Shown here: positions 38,286 to 48,964 of the stretch, piece by piece
Layout of the letters: every line of letters begins with the position of its first letter
Position numbering within the stretch: the stretch's first letter is position 1
NCBI RefSeq assembly: GCF_004353845.1
Contig: NZ_CP037864.1
Coordinates: 310,001-374,000 of the forward strand
DNA from: Citrobacter arsenatis
GTDB lineage: Bacteria > Pseudomonadota > Gammaproteobacteria > Enterobacterales > Enterobacteriaceae
Reading direction: 5' to 3'
DNA length: 64,000 nucleotides
Program-made: the position numbers and the translations under genes
Notes under the pieces: model-generated
Databases searched by the model: none
The model's input: the letters and a program-made list of their open reading frames with translations, nothing else
What the model was told of the DNA's origin: nothing

Positions 38286-38696
38286 ATGACGTCGCTATCT
38301 CGTCCGCGCGTGGAGTTTATCTCCACCATCTTACAGACCGTGTTGAATCTGGGGCTGCTGAGTCTGGGCCTGATCCTGGTTGTATTCCTTGGGAAAGAAA
38401 CGCTGCATCTGGCGGATGTACTGTTCGCGCCGGAACAAACCAGCAAGTATGAGCTGGTGGAAGGGCTGGTGGTTTACTTTCTCTACTTTGAATTTATCGC
38501 GCTGATTGTGAAATACTTTCAGTCTGGGTTTCACTTTCCGCTGCGCTACTTTGTCTATATCGGGATCACCGCGATTGTGCGATTGATCATTGTCGATCAT
38601 AAAGCGCCGATGGATGTGCTGATCTATTCTGCGGCGATCCTGCTGCTGGTGATCACCCTGTGGCTGTGTAATTCCAAACGGCTGAAGCGGGAGTAA
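38286..38696 (+). CDS. psiE: Phosphate-starvation-inducible membrane protein PsiE
   Basis: A 136-residue inner-membrane protein with four predicted transmembrane helices (about 12-35, 60-80, 85-105, 110-130). It matches E. coli PsiE, a gene activated by PhoB under phosphate starvation and repressed by CRP. A CTGTCAC half-site resembling a Pho box is at 38232-38238. The molecular function is unknown. It is convergent with xylE. Confidence 0.92.
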   Translation: MTSLSRPRVEFISTILQTVLNLGLLSLGLILVVFLGKETLHLADVLFAPEQTSKYELVEGLVVYFLYFEFIALIVKYFQSGFHFPLRYFVYIGITAIVRLIIVDHKAPMDVLIYSAAILLLVITLWLCNSKRLKRE

Positions 38697-38749
38697 AAGA
38701 TAACACGCCGCATTCGGGCTGCGGCGTGTTGCGGGTCAGAATTACTGCA

Positions 38750-40225
38750 TTATTGCACAGAGGCTTGCTGGGTTTTTTCTGCGGCGGGTTCCCATAGCTC
38801 TTCAAGTTCCTCCAGCGTTTTGCCTTTGGTTTCCGGCACGAACTTCCACATAAACAGCGCCGCCAGAATACCCATACAACCGTAAATCCAGTAGGAGAAA
38901 CCGTTGTGGAAATGGGAAACCAGCCACGAATTTTTGTCCATCATCGGGAAGGTCCATGAGACGAAGTAGTTCGCCAGCCATTGAGCGGCAACCGCAATGG
39001 CGAGCGCTTTGCCACGAATCGCGTTCGGGAAGATTTCGGCCAGCAGTACCCAACAAACTGGTCCCCAGGACATGGCGAATGCGGCAACGTAAAACAGCAT
39101 CGACAGTAACGCAACCAGCCCGGAAGCCTGGGTATAAAACGCGGTACCGAGGCTGAACATACCGATGGCCATGCCTAATGCGCCAATAATCTGCAGCGGT
39201 TTGCGCCCAAATTTATCCACCGTCATGATCGCCAGCACAGTGAAGCTCAGGTTGATCACGCCAACAATAATGGTCTGCAACAGCGCCACGTCAGTGCTGG
39301 CACCCAACGTTTTAAACACTTCCGGGGCGTAGTAGAGTACGACGTTAATACCGACGAATTGCTGGAAGATAGACAGCATTACGCCGATGACAATAACGCC
39401 CACACCAAACATCAGCAGGCGACCGCCGGTTTTACGACCATGTTCCAGTGACTGATTGATCTCCTGCATGGCCTGGGTCGCGAGGGTACTGCCCATAATT
39501 TTGCGCAGAATGCTTTCCGCCTGTTCGTGTCTGCCACGCGCCATCAGCCAGCGCGGGCTTTCTGGTACGGTGTACAGCAGCAGTAAAAACAGTAGGGCGG
39601 GAATACTTTCGGACGCGAACATATATCGCCAACCATCGGTATTCAGCCAGTTAGCGTCGCCTGAACGTGCGATAAAATAGTTAACGCAATACACTAACAG
39701 TTGACCAAAAATAATGGCGAACTGGTTAAATGACACCAGTTTCCCACGAATGTGCGCGGGTGCCAGTTCAGCAATATACATTGGTGAAAGCATTGATGCC
39801 AAACCGACACCTATACCACCAATGATACGATAAATAACAAATTCGGGCACGTATCCAGCTAAATAAACGGGTACGGCGTTATCCGGATTAATCGTCGTAA
39901 AACCTAATTCCGGCCAGGCGGAACCAATGCCGGAAATAAAGAACAGCAGAGCCGCGATTTTCAGCGAGTCCCGACGACCAAAGCGGTTACTGCAATAGCC
40001 GCCCAGCGCACCGCCGATGATGCAGCCAATCAACGCACTGGCGACGCAAAAGCCCAAGAGCGAGTTGGCGGCGGATTCACTTAAGTGTTGTGGGGCGACA
40101 AACACGGTATTTAAGGACTCTACCGTTCCGGATATGACTGCTGTGTCGTAGCCGAATAATAGCCCTCCCAATGTTGCGACTAATGTAATCGAAAAAATAT
40201 AACTGGAATTATATTGAGTGTTCAT
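38750..40225 (-). CDS. xylE: D-xylose:proton symporter
   Basis: A 491-residue member of the sugar-porter branch of the major facilitator superfamily with 12 predicted helices. The family signatures are intact: GFGRRD-type loop (NRFGRRDS near 85), GGIGVGLASMLSPMYIAELAP near 140, PESPRW near 225, GINVVLYYAPEV near 300 and PETKGKTLEELEE near the C-terminus. It closely matches E. coli XylE. Upstream (40337 onward) TGTGATCTTAATTCTG is a partial CRP-like site. Induction by xylose through XylR is expected from the family. Confidence 0.96.
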   Translation of the reverse strand: MNTQYNSSYIFSITLVATLGGLLFGYDTAVISGTVESLNTVFVAPQHLSESAANSLLGFCVASALIGCIIGGALGGYCSNRFGRRDSLKIAALLFFISGIGSAWPELGFTTINPDNAVPVYLAGYVPEFVIYRIIGGIGVGLASMLSPMYIAELAPAHIRGKLVSFNQFAIIFGQLLVYCVNYFIARSGDANWLNTDGWRYMFASESIPALLFLLLLYTVPESPRWLMARGRHEQAESILRKIMGSTLATQAMQEINQSLEHGRKTGGRLLMFGVGVIVIGVMLSIFQQFVGINVVLYYAPEVFKTLGASTDVALLQTIIVGVINLSFTVLAIMTVDKFGRKPLQIIGALGMAIGMFSLGTAFYTQASGLVALLSMLFYVAAFAMSWGPVCWVLLAEIFPNAIRGKALAIAVAAQWLANYFVSWTFPMMDKNSWLVSHFHNGFSYWIYGCMGILAALFMWKFVPETKGKTLEELEELWEPAAEKTQQASVQ

Positions 40226-40441
40226 TCAGACCTGCCTTATAGGGTACAGCTCTTTTGATCAGTGCGCTGATGGTGAATTTAACAGGCAGGGAAGACAATT
40301 ATCATTTTTTACATTGCAATTACGTTTTGTCTTTTCTGTGATCTTAATTCTGTTTAATTTGATTGTGTTCGGGCGAAAAATAGAATTGCAGTGATGTGGA
40401 GCACGAAAGGAAATAATCGTAAGCGTAATGCAAAATAACAT

Positions 40442-40468
40442 AAAAAAAGGGCGCTCCGTAGAGCGCCG
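40442..40468 (-). terminator. malEFG operon terminator
   Basis: Read leftward, the stem GGCGCTC / GAGCGCC is followed by seven T residues. Confidence 0.9.
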
Positions 40469-40549
40469 AATTACAGTCACAGGTTGGGATAACATAAGTT
40501 GAGGGTTGCAGTGGCATTGCCCGTTGCCGGGCAGTTACTTCGGTAAAAC
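40442..40549 (-). ncRNA. Candidate MalH-type small RNA from the malG 3' UTR
   Basis: The malG 3' UTR here is about 108 nt and ends in a strong intrinsic terminator. In E. coli a small RNA called MalH is made from the malG 3' UTR and tunes maltoporin expression. Position and terminator fit; I cannot check sequence conservation or the 5' end. Confidence 0.35.
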
Positions 40550-41440
40550 TTAACCTTTCACACCACCCGCCGTCAGTCCGTTGACCAGCCAACGCTGTGC
40601 CAGCAGGAACACCAGAGTGATAGGAATGGCTGAAAGTACAGCTGCGGCGGCAAAGTCGCCCCACAAATAGTTCTGTGGATTGAGGTACTGCTGCATACCT
40701 ACCGCAAGGGTATAGCTGTTCACATCACGCAGCAGCAGTGACGCGACCGGTACTTCGGTAATAGCGGCAATGAAAGACAGAATAAACACAACCGCCAGAA
40801 TCGGAACGGAAAGCGGTAGCAGCACCAGGCGGAATGCCTGCCACGGCGTTGCGCCATCCAGCGAGGCCGCTTCTTCCAGCGAACCGTCGATGGTTTCGAA
40901 ATAACCCTTAATCGTCCATACATGCAGTGCAATACCGCCAAGATAGGCGAAGATCACGCCGCCGTGAGTGTTCAAACCAATAAACGGAATGTACTGGCCC
41001 AGGCGGTCAAACAAGGCATACAGCGCGACCAGAGACAGCACCGCCGGGAACATCTGGAAAATCAGCATCCCTTTCAGCAGGGTTGCTTTGCCCGGGAAAC
41101 GCATGCGGGCAAAGGCGTAAGCACAAGTAGTGGAAAGCGTCACGATACCGATCGCGGTAATGGTGGCCACTTTCACCGAGTTCCACAGCCATAACAGCAC
41201 TGGGAATGGTGGCGGGGTCACGCGGCCATCCGCGTGCTCAACGCTAAAGCCCAGCGCCAGCTTCCAGTGCTCCCAGGAGATGTTTTCTGGGATCAGGCTA
41301 CCGGTGGCAAAGTTACCTTCGCGCAGCGAGATAGCGATAACCATCAGCAGTGGGAACATGATCGCCGCGATAAAAATCAGCAGTCCTAAGTGTGTGATCA
41401 GAAGGCGGAGCTTTTGAGATTTCGGTTGTACCATAGCCAT
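40550..41440 (-). CDS. malG: Maltose/maltodextrin ABC transporter permease MalG
   Basis: A 296-residue inner-membrane permease with six predicted helices. The EAA loop that docks onto MalK is EEAASLDGATPWQAFRLVLL near residue 190. With MalF it forms the channel through which MalE-delivered maltose passes. It is the last gene of malEFG, 14 nt after malF. A long 3' UTR with a terminator follows. Confidence 0.97.
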   Translation of the reverse strand: MAMVQPKSQKLRLLITHLGLLIFIAAIMFPLLMVIAISLREGNFATGSLIPENISWEHWKLALGFSVEHADGRVTPPPFPVLLWLWNSVKVATITAIGIVTLSTTCAYAFARMRFPGKATLLKGMLIFQMFPAVLSLVALYALFDRLGQYIPFIGLNTHGGVIFAYLGGIALHVWTIKGYFETIDGSLEEAASLDGATPWQAFRLVLLPLSVPILAVVFILSFIAAITEVPVASLLLRDVNSYTLAVGMQQYLNPQNYLWGDFAAAAVLSAIPITLVFLLAQRWLVNGLTAGGVKG

Positions 41441-41454
41441 GTTCGTTGTCTCCC

Positions 41455-42999
41455 TTAATCAAACTTCATACGTGTGGCTTTCAGGTTCACAATCGCCAGC
41501 GCGCCGACCAGCAGGAAGATAAGCGTGGCAATCGCCGCCGCCAGACCGAAGTCCTGACCACCGCCGCCTTCGAACGCGATACGGTAGGTGTAGCTCACGA
41601 GCAGGTCGGTGTAGCCTGCTGGTGTGGTGGTGCCGAGACGGTCCGGTCCACCGTTAGTCAACAGTTGAATCAGCACGAAGTTGTTAAAGTTAAAGGCGAA
41701 GCTGGCGATCATCAGCGGCGTCAGCGGCTTAATCAGCAGCGGTAGCGTAATCTTAAAGAAGTTTTGGAACGGGCCTGCGCCATCCATTGCCGAGGCTTCG
41801 TACAGATCGTCAGGAATCGCTTTCAGCAGGCCCATGCACAGGATCATCATGTACGGATAGCCGAGCCAGGTGTTGACGATAATAATCATCGAACGCGCGG
41901 TGGTTGGGTCGCTGAACCAGGCCGGTTTGATGCCAAACAGCGCGCTTAGCATCATGTTGATTTCACCAAAGCTCTGGTTGAACAGCCCTTTGAAGATCAG
42001 AATCGAGATGAACGACGGCACGGCATACGGCAGAATCAACAACACGCGGTAAATCGCTTTGCCCTTCAGGGATTCCCACTGCACCAGACAGGCCAGTACC
42101 ATGCCCACGGCAACGGTCAAAATAACGGTCAGTACCGAGAAGACCACGGTCCAGACAAAGATGGCGAAGAACGGCTTCTGGATACCTTCGTCGGTAAACA
42201 CGCGAGTGAAGTTATCCCAGCCAATAGTAACGGTGTAGCCCGGACTGAGTTTGTCATCGCCCCAGTTACCGTCTGCATTCACCGACTGATAGAAACCAAT
42301 GTCGTTGTTCGGACGATATTTTACACCGCTCTGGCTGTTGGTGAGCGTACCGTCATCAGCGAGTGTATAGAGTGGCTGCGTGCCGGAAAACTGGCGCAGA
42401 GAACTCATAATCACTTTGCTTTCATCCGGCAGGATGGCGGTCAGTTGGGTTAGTGCCTGGCGATTTTGCGTGATGATGCGCAGCGTCGCCCGCTCGCCCG
42501 CTGGCAGTGCTTCGGCGTCTTTCAACTGCAGTTTCTGTTCGCCGCCAAACTTAAAGGCGTCGGAGAGATAATTCTTGCCGGTTTCACCGTCGGTAAGGGC
42601 CAGTTGCCACTCATCACCCGCCGGATACAGGCCAAAATTGTAGGTTTTACCCGCCTGATAAGAACGATCCATCAGGACTTCCTGAGCGCGTTCAAAGGTC
42701 AGTTGGTTGGTACTGCTGTAGTTGGTAAAAGCAATGGCGATAGTACAAATCAGCGGAAACAGGACAAACAGCCCCATACCGGCCACGCCAGGATAAACAT
42801 AGCGCCAGGCATAGGTTTTACGGTTAGCGAAAATATACAGGCCAGCAGAGCTTAAAATCAGCGTCATGATGGCAAACAGATACTCCCCCTGAGCGTACAT
42901 CAAAACAACAAGGTAACCGACCAGCAGACCAAGCAGACCCATCACTGACCACTTCAGCGCGTCGCTTTGCCACCAGTGTTTCTTTTTAATGACATCCAT
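41455..42999 (-). CDS. malF: Maltose/maltodextrin ABC transporter permease MalF
   Basis: A 514-residue permease with eight predicted helices. The large periplasmic P2 loop (about residues 95-275) contacts MalE. The EAA loop SAMDGAGPFQNFFKITLPLL lies near 400. The protein is intact and colinear with E. coli MalF. It is the middle gene of malEFG; a REP cluster separates it from malE, as in E. coli, where it stabilises malE mRNA and makes MalE far more abundant. Confidence 0.97.
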   Translation of the reverse strand: MDVIKKKHWWQSDALKWSVMGLLGLLVGYLVVLMYAQGEYLFAIMTLILSSAGLYIFANRKTYAWRYVYPGVAGMGLFVLFPLICTIAIAFTNYSSTNQLTFERAQEVLMDRSYQAGKTYNFGLYPAGDEWQLALTDGETGKNYLSDAFKFGGEQKLQLKDAEALPAGERATLRIITQNRQALTQLTAILPDESKVIMSSLRQFSGTQPLYTLADDGTLTNSQSGVKYRPNNDIGFYQSVNADGNWGDDKLSPGYTVTIGWDNFTRVFTDEGIQKPFFAIFVWTVVFSVLTVILTVAVGMVLACLVQWESLKGKAIYRVLLILPYAVPSFISILIFKGLFNQSFGEINMMLSALFGIKPAWFSDPTTARSMIIIVNTWLGYPYMMILCMGLLKAIPDDLYEASAMDGAGPFQNFFKITLPLLIKPLTPLMIASFAFNFNNFVLIQLLTNGGPDRLGTTTPAGYTDLLVSYTYRIAFEGGGGQDFGLAAAIATLIFLLVGALAIVNLKATRMKFD

Positions 43000-43030
43000 G
43001 GGGATCTTCCTCTACAACGGTGGAAACTTA

Positions 43031-43115
43031 TCGTCAGGTGGCGCTGCGCTTACCTGACCTACGGATCGTGCCGTAGTCGTAGGGCGGGTAAGCGCACGCG
43101 CCACCCGCCGTTTTT
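43031..43115. repeat. REP cluster between malE and malF
   Basis: Inverted units TCAGGTGGCGCTGCGCTTAC, GTAGGGCGGGTAAGCG and CGCCACCCGCCG. This corresponds to the classic malE-malF REP locus. Confidence 0.9.
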
Positions 43116-43120
43116 CAGAC

Positions 43121-44311
43121 TTACTTAGTAATACGACCCTGAGCATCTTTCAGCGCGGCATCGACGGTCTGACGACCGCTGGCTGCGTTGATCACTGCGG
43201 TACGAACGGCATACCAGAATGCGGACATCTGTGGGATGTTCGGCATGATTTCGCCTTTCTGGGCGTTATCCATGGTGGCTGCGATACGTGGGTCTTTTGC
43301 TAACTGATCCTGGAAGGATTTCAGCGCAACGGCACCCAGAGGTTTGTCCTTGTTCACTTCATCCAGACCCTGATCGGTCAGCAGGTAGTTTTCGAGGAAC
43401 TCTTTCGCCAGCTCTTTGTTCGGGCTGGCGGCGTTGATACCGGCGCTCAGCACGCCAACAAACGGTTTAGACGGCTTGCCTTTGAAGGTTGGCAGCAGCG
43501 TCACGCCGTAGTTGATTTTGCTCTTGTCGATGTTGGACCACGCCCACGGGCCGTTGATGGTCATCGCGGTATCGCCTTTGTTAAAGGCCGCTTCGGCGAT
43601 GGAGTAATCGGTATCCGCGTTCATGTGTTTGTTCTTGATAAGGTCAACCAGGAAGGTCAGACCTGCTTTCGCGCCAGCGTTATCCACGCCCACGTCTTTC
43701 ACGTCGTACTTGCCGTTTTCAAACTTGAACGCGTAACCGCCGTCGGCGGCAATCAGCGGCCAGGTGAAGTACGGTTCTTGCAGGTTGAACATCAGCGCGG
43801 ATTTACCTTTCGCCTTCAGCTCTTTATCCAGCGCAGGAATTTCTTCCCAGGTTTTCGGTGGGTTTGGCACGAGGTCTTTGTTGTAAATCAGCGACAGCGC
43901 TTCAACCGCGATCGGGTAGGCAATCAGTTTGCCGTTATAGCGTACGGCATCCCAGGTAAACGGATAGAGCTTGTCCTGGAACGCTTTGTCAGGGGTGATT
44001 TCAGCCAGCAGACCAGACTGCGCGTAGCCGCCAAAACGGTCATGTGCCCAGAAGATGATGTCCGGGCCGTCGCCGGTCGCGGCAACCTGCGGGAATTTCT
44101 CTTCCAGTTTGTCCGGGTGCTCAATGGTGACTTTGATACCGGTGTCTTTCTCGAATTTTTTGCCCACTTCAGCGAGGCCGTTATAGCCTTTGTCGCCGTT
44201 AATCCAGATAACCAGCTTACCTTCTTCAATCTTGGCGAGAGCCGAGGCGGAAAACATCATCGTCGTTAATGCAGACAATGCGAGGATGCGTGCGCCAGTT
44301 TTGATTTTCAT
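43121..44311 (-). CDS. malE: Maltose-binding protein MalE
   Basis: The periplasmic receptor for maltose and maltodextrins; it delivers sugar to MalFGK2 and signals to the Tar chemoreceptor. The protein is 396 residues from ATG 44311 (MKIKTGARIL), with a 26-residue signal peptide ending SALA before KIEEGKLVIWINGDKGYNG. The solute-binding fold is intact. The frame extends three codons upstream of the chosen start, which is not used in homologs. It is the first gene of malEFG, divergent from malK, with shared MalT and CRP control. Confidence 0.98.
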   Translation of the reverse strand: MKIKTGARILALSALTTMMFSASALAKIEEGKLVIWINGDKGYNGLAEVGKKFEKDTGIKVTIEHPDKLEEKFPQVAATGDGPDIIFWAHDRFGGYAQSGLLAEITPDKAFQDKLYPFTWDAVRYNGKLIAYPIAVEALSLIYNKDLVPNPPKTWEEIPALDKELKAKGKSALMFNLQEPYFTWPLIAADGGYAFKFENGKYDVKDVGVDNAGAKAGLTFLVDLIKNKHMNADTDYSIAEAAFNKGDTAMTINGPWAWSNIDKSKINYGVTLLPTFKGKPSKPFVGVLSAGINAASPNKELAKEFLENYLLTDQGLDEVNKDKPLGAVALKSFQDQLAKDPRIAATMDNAQKGEIMPNIPQMSAFWYAVRTAVINAASGRQTVDAALKDAQGRITK

Positions 44312-44384
44312 AGTTCCCATCCTGTTTGGTGATTTTGCAGAGGTGGCTTAACGGTTACTAGTTTCTTTATACGACAACCTCTTT

Positions 44385-44590
44385 CCATCCTCCTTACCCC
44401 TACGCCCCACCCGCTCTTTATGTGATCTGTGTTACATAAATGTGAGTATTGCGTACTGGCGCACATAAAAACCCACCGATTTTTGCAGGCTGCATCACGA
44501 AATTCCTCTGAGGCCGGTGGCCCGGGTCTCAGACGCTGCTCTCTCATCCTCCCGCCTCCTCCCCCATAAAAAAGCCGGGGGGTGGAGGAT
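44385..44590. promoter_or_regulatory. Divergent malE-malK control region with MalT boxes and CRP site
   Basis: MalT-type G-rich repeats occur on both strands: GGGGTAAGGAGG (minus, about 44389-44400), GGGGGAGGAGGCGGGAGGAT (minus, about 44545-44566) and GGGGTGGAGG (plus, 44579-44588). A good CRP site, TGTGATCTGTGTTACA, is at 44421-44436. This is the layout of the E. coli malEp/malKp region, where MalT with maltotriose and CRP-cAMP activate both operons. Confidence 0.8.
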
Positions 44591-44671
44591 TCACGCAGTA
44601 AAGGGATCGCGCATAGTCAGCCCATCATGAATGTTGCTGTCGATGACAGGTTGTAACGAAGGGAGAAGGGC

Positions 44672-45781
44672 ATGGCGAGCGTACAGCTACGAAATGTAAC
44701 GAAAGCCTGGGGTGACGTGGTGGTATCGAAAGATATCAATCTCGACATTCACGAAGGGGAGTTCGTGGTGTTTGTCGGACCGTCAGGCTGCGGTAAGTCG
44801 ACCTTGCTGCGTATGATCGCCGGACTTGAAACCATCACCAGTGGTGACCTGTTTATCGGGGAGACCCGGATGAACGACATCCCGCCCGCCGAACGCGGCG
44901 TGGGCATGGTCTTTCAGTCCTACGCGTTGTATCCCCATTTGTCCGTCGCGGAAAACATGTCGTTCGGCCTCAAACTGGCCGGGGCGAAAAAAGAGGTGAT
45001 GAACCAGCGCGTGAACCAGGTCGCGGAAGTTCTGCAACTGGCGCATCTGTTGGAACGTAAACCGAAAGCGCTTTCCGGCGGACAGCGTCAGCGTGTGGCG
45101 ATTGGCCGTACGCTGGTCGCCGAACCGCGCGTATTCCTGTTGGATGAACCCCTGTCGAACCTTGACGCCGCGCTGCGCGTGCAAATGCGTATTGAAATTT
45201 CCCGCCTGCACAAACGTCTTGGCCGCACGATGATTTACGTCACCCACGATCAGGTCGAAGCGATGACGCTGGCCGACAAAATTGTGGTGTTGGATGCCGG
45301 TCGCGTGGCGCAGGTCGGTAAGCCCCTGGAACTGTATCACTACCCGGCTGACCGCTTTGTGGCGGGCTTCATTGGCTCGCCGAAGATGAACTTCCTGCCG
45401 GTAAAAGTTACGGGGACGGCCATCGATCAGGTGCAGGTTGAGTTGCCCAACCGCCAGCAAATATGGCTCCCGGTGGACAGCCATGCGGTACAGGTTGGCG
45501 CCAACATGTCTTTAGGTATTCGCCCGGAACATCTGCTGCCCAGCGATATCGCCGATGTCACCCTCGAAGGCGAAGTGCAGGTGGTCGAGCAGCTTGGTCA
45601 CGAGACACAAATTCATATCCAGATCCCCGCCATCCGTCAAAACCTGGTTTACCGCCAGAACGACGTGGTGTTGGTAGAAGAGGGTGCCACATTCGCTATC
45701 GGCCTGCCGCCAGAGCGTTGCCATCTGTTCCGTGAGGATGGCACTGCATGTCGTCGGTTGCACCAGGAGCCGGGCGTTTAA
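44672..45781 (+). CDS. malK: Maltose ABC transporter ATPase MalK
   Basis: A 369-residue ATPase. Walker A is GPSGCGKST (36-44), the signature LSGGQ (134-138), Walker B FLLDE (155-159) and the switch His192 follows YVTHDQ; all are intact. The C-terminal regulatory domain (about 235-369) binds MalT and enzyme IIA-Glc in E. coli. It is first in malK-lamB-malM and divergent from malE. It is two residues shorter than E. coli MalK, with a C-terminus differing slightly. Confidence 0.97.
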   Translation: MASVQLRNVTKAWGDVVVSKDINLDIHEGEFVVFVGPSGCGKSTLLRMIAGLETITSGDLFIGETRMNDIPPAERGVGMVFQSYALYPHLSVAENMSFGLKLAGAKKEVMNQRVNQVAEVLQLAHLLERKPKALSGGQRQRVAIGRTLVAEPRVFLLDEPLSNLDAALRVQMRIEISRLHKRLGRTMIYVTHDQVEAMTLADKIVVLDAGRVAQVGKPLELYHYPADRFVAGFIGSPKMNFLPVKVTGTAIDQVQVELPNRQQIWLPVDSHAVQVGANMSLGIRPEHLLPSDIADVTLEGEVQVVEQLGHETQIHIQIPAIRQNLVYRQNDVVLVEEGATFAIGLPPERCHLFREDGTACRRLHQEPGV

Positions 45782-45872
45782 GGTCCCCATAAAAAAACGA
45801 AACGCAAAACCATTCGCAGTTTTAGAAGGTGGCAGCGTTTAAAGAAAAGCAATGATCTCAGGAGATAGAACG

Positions 45873-47213
<1,341 letters not shown>

Positions 47214-47240
47214 TCCAGCACTAACCTGACGTAAAGACCG

Positions 47241-47265
47241 AAAGAGGGGCGCAAGCCCCTCTTGA
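47241..47265 (+). terminator. lamB-malM intercistronic hairpin
   Basis: A perfect stem AGAGGGGC / GCCCCTCT with a GCAA loop and only two T residues after it. It probably attenuates malM or protects lamB mRNA, and is not a full terminator. Confidence 0.6.
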
Positions 47266-47326
47266 TTACGGTTTAGCGCGCTATTGCCTGGCCACCGCTG
47301 AACCCATGCTATCTGAGGTGATAACA

Positions 47327-48274
47327 ATGAAAATGAAGAAAAGTCTCGTTGCCCTTTGTTTATCTGCAGGGTTATTTGCCAGCGCGCCTGGCATCAGCCT
47401 GGCCGATGTTAATATTGTTCCGCAGAACACTACCGCGGCCCCAACTATTCCCACTGCGGCGCTGCAACAGTTGACCTGGACGCCGGTTGATCAATCCAAA
47501 ACCCAATCGACACAACTTGCGACAGCGGGCCAGCGTCTGGATATTGCTGGTATTACCGGCCCTGTAGCGGCCTATAGCGTACCGGCGAATATCGGCGAGC
47601 TGACCCTGACGCTGTCCAGTGAAGTTAACAAACAAACCAGCGTATTTGCGCCAAACGTCTTAATTCTTGACCAGAACATGACGCCATCTGCGTTCTTCCC
47701 CAGCAGCTATTTCACCTACCAGGAGCCCGGCGTGATGAGTGCCGATCGCCTGGAAGGGGTCATGCGTCTGACGCCAGCGCTGGGCCAGCAAAAACTCTAT
47801 GTTCTGGTCTTTACTACCGATAACGATCTCCAGCAGACCACAACCCTGCTTGACCCGGCAAAAGCCTATGCCAAGGGTGTTGGTAACGCTGTTCCGGATA
47901 TTCCAGACCCGATTGCCCGCCATACTACCGATGGTCTGGTGAAGCTACAGGTGAAAACGAACAGCACCTCCAGTGTTCTTGTCGGACCGCTTTTTGGTTC
48001 TTCTGGCCCTGGTCCTGTCACGGTGGGTAATACCGCCGCACCAGCGGTGGCCTATACGGCTCCGGCTGCAGCAGTCGCTGCTCCTGCGCCGCAGCCGGTG
48101 AAGAAAAGTGAACCGATGCTGAATGACACCGAGAGCTATTTTAACCAGGGCATTAAGGATGCCGTTGCGAAGGGCGATGTCGATAAAGCGCTGAAGCTGC
48201 TTGATGAAGCTGAACGTTTGGGATCCAAATCTGCCCGATCCACCTTTATCAGCAGTGTAAAAGGCAAGGGGTAA
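47327..48274 (+). CDS. malM: Maltose operon periplasmic protein MalM
   Basis: A 315-residue periplasmic protein from ATG 47327 (MKMKKSLVALCL), with GAGGTG upstream. A signal peptide of about 26 residues ends ISLA. It matches E. coli MalM (306 residues); the difference lies mainly in an Ala/Pro-rich linker at about 240-265 (YTAPAAAVAAPAPQPVKK), which is longer here. The molecular role remains unknown, although it belongs to the MalT regulon. It is the last gene of malK-lamB-malM. Confidence 0.94.
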   Translation: MKMKKSLVALCLSAGLFASAPGISLADVNIVPQNTTAAPTIPTAALQQLTWTPVDQSKTQSTQLATAGQRLDIAGITGPVAAYSVPANIGELTLTLSSEVNKQTSVFAPNVLILDQNMTPSAFFPSSYFTYQEPGVMSADRLEGVMRLTPALGQQKLYVLVFTTDNDLQQTTTLLDPAKAYAKGVGNAVPDIPDPIARHTTDGLVKLQVKTNSTSSVLVGPLFGSSGPGPVTVGNTAAPAVAYTAPAAAVAAPAPQPVKKSEPMLNDTESYFNQGIKDAVAKGDVDKALKLLDEAERLGSKSARSTFISSVKGKG

Positions 48275-48305
48275 ACACTCCCCACATTGTTGATTTTGCA
48301 ACAAC

Positions 48306-48335
48306 TGGTGCGTCTCCTGGCGCACCTTTTTTTAT
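48306..48335 (+). terminator. malK-lamB-malM terminator
   Basis: The stem GGTGCG / CGCACC is followed by seven T residues. Confidence 0.88.
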
Positions 48336-48453
48336 CCTTCGGTGCTAATTGTTACACTTATGTTGCCCTACCGATCACTTAATTGTGTTTGCTCACCCCG
48401 TAATGCCTTTTCTGCGATACAATGCCTTCAGGTTATAAATCGGAGAGTAAGGC

Positions 48454-48951
48454 ATGCCACACCCTGCGTTAACGCAACTGCGTGCGCTGCGTTATTTTGA
48501 TGCGATCCCAGAGCTGGACGCCCAGCTGCTCGACTGGTTGTTACTGGAAGACTCCATGACCAAACGTTTTGAGCAGCAGGGGAAAAAGGTCACCGTAACG
48601 TTGATTCGCGAAGAATTCGTTGGGCAAAATGAGGTGGCTGAAGAACTGACGCTGCTGCCTAAAGAGTCTCGCTATTGGTTACGCGAAATCCTGTTATGTG
48701 CGGATGGTGAACCCTGGCTTGCCGGACGGACCGTGGTGCCTGAATCAACCTTGTGCGGCCCTGAACTGGCCTTACAGAATCTGGGGAAAACCCCGCTCGG
48801 ACGCTACCTGTTTACGTCATCGACATTGACCCGAGATTTTATTGAGATTGGCCGCGATGCAGCGCTGTGGGGGCGACGTTCCCGCCTACGGCTGAGCGGT
48901 AAGCCGCTGATGCTTACCGAGCTTTTTCTGCCTGCATCGCCGTTGTACTGA
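48454..48951 (+). CDS. ubiC: Chorismate pyruvate-lyase
   Basis: This enzyme converts chorismate to 4-hydroxybenzoate and pyruvate, the entry step of ubiquinone synthesis. The protein is 165 residues, matching E. coli UbiC. The conserved arginine in REILLCADGEPW and the LAGRTVVPESTL region line the pocket. It is followed 13 nt later by ubiA, the next enzyme in the pathway, as in the ubiCA operon. Confidence 0.97.
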   Translation: MPHPALTQLRALRYFDAIPELDAQLLDWLLLEDSMTKRFEQQGKKVTVTLIREEFVGQNEVAEELTLLPKESRYWLREILLCADGEPWLAGRTVVPESTLCGPELALQNLGKTPLGRYLFTSSTLTRDFIEIGRDAALWGRRSRLRLSGKPLMLTELFLPASPLY

Positions 48952-48964
48952 GAGGAAGATAAAG

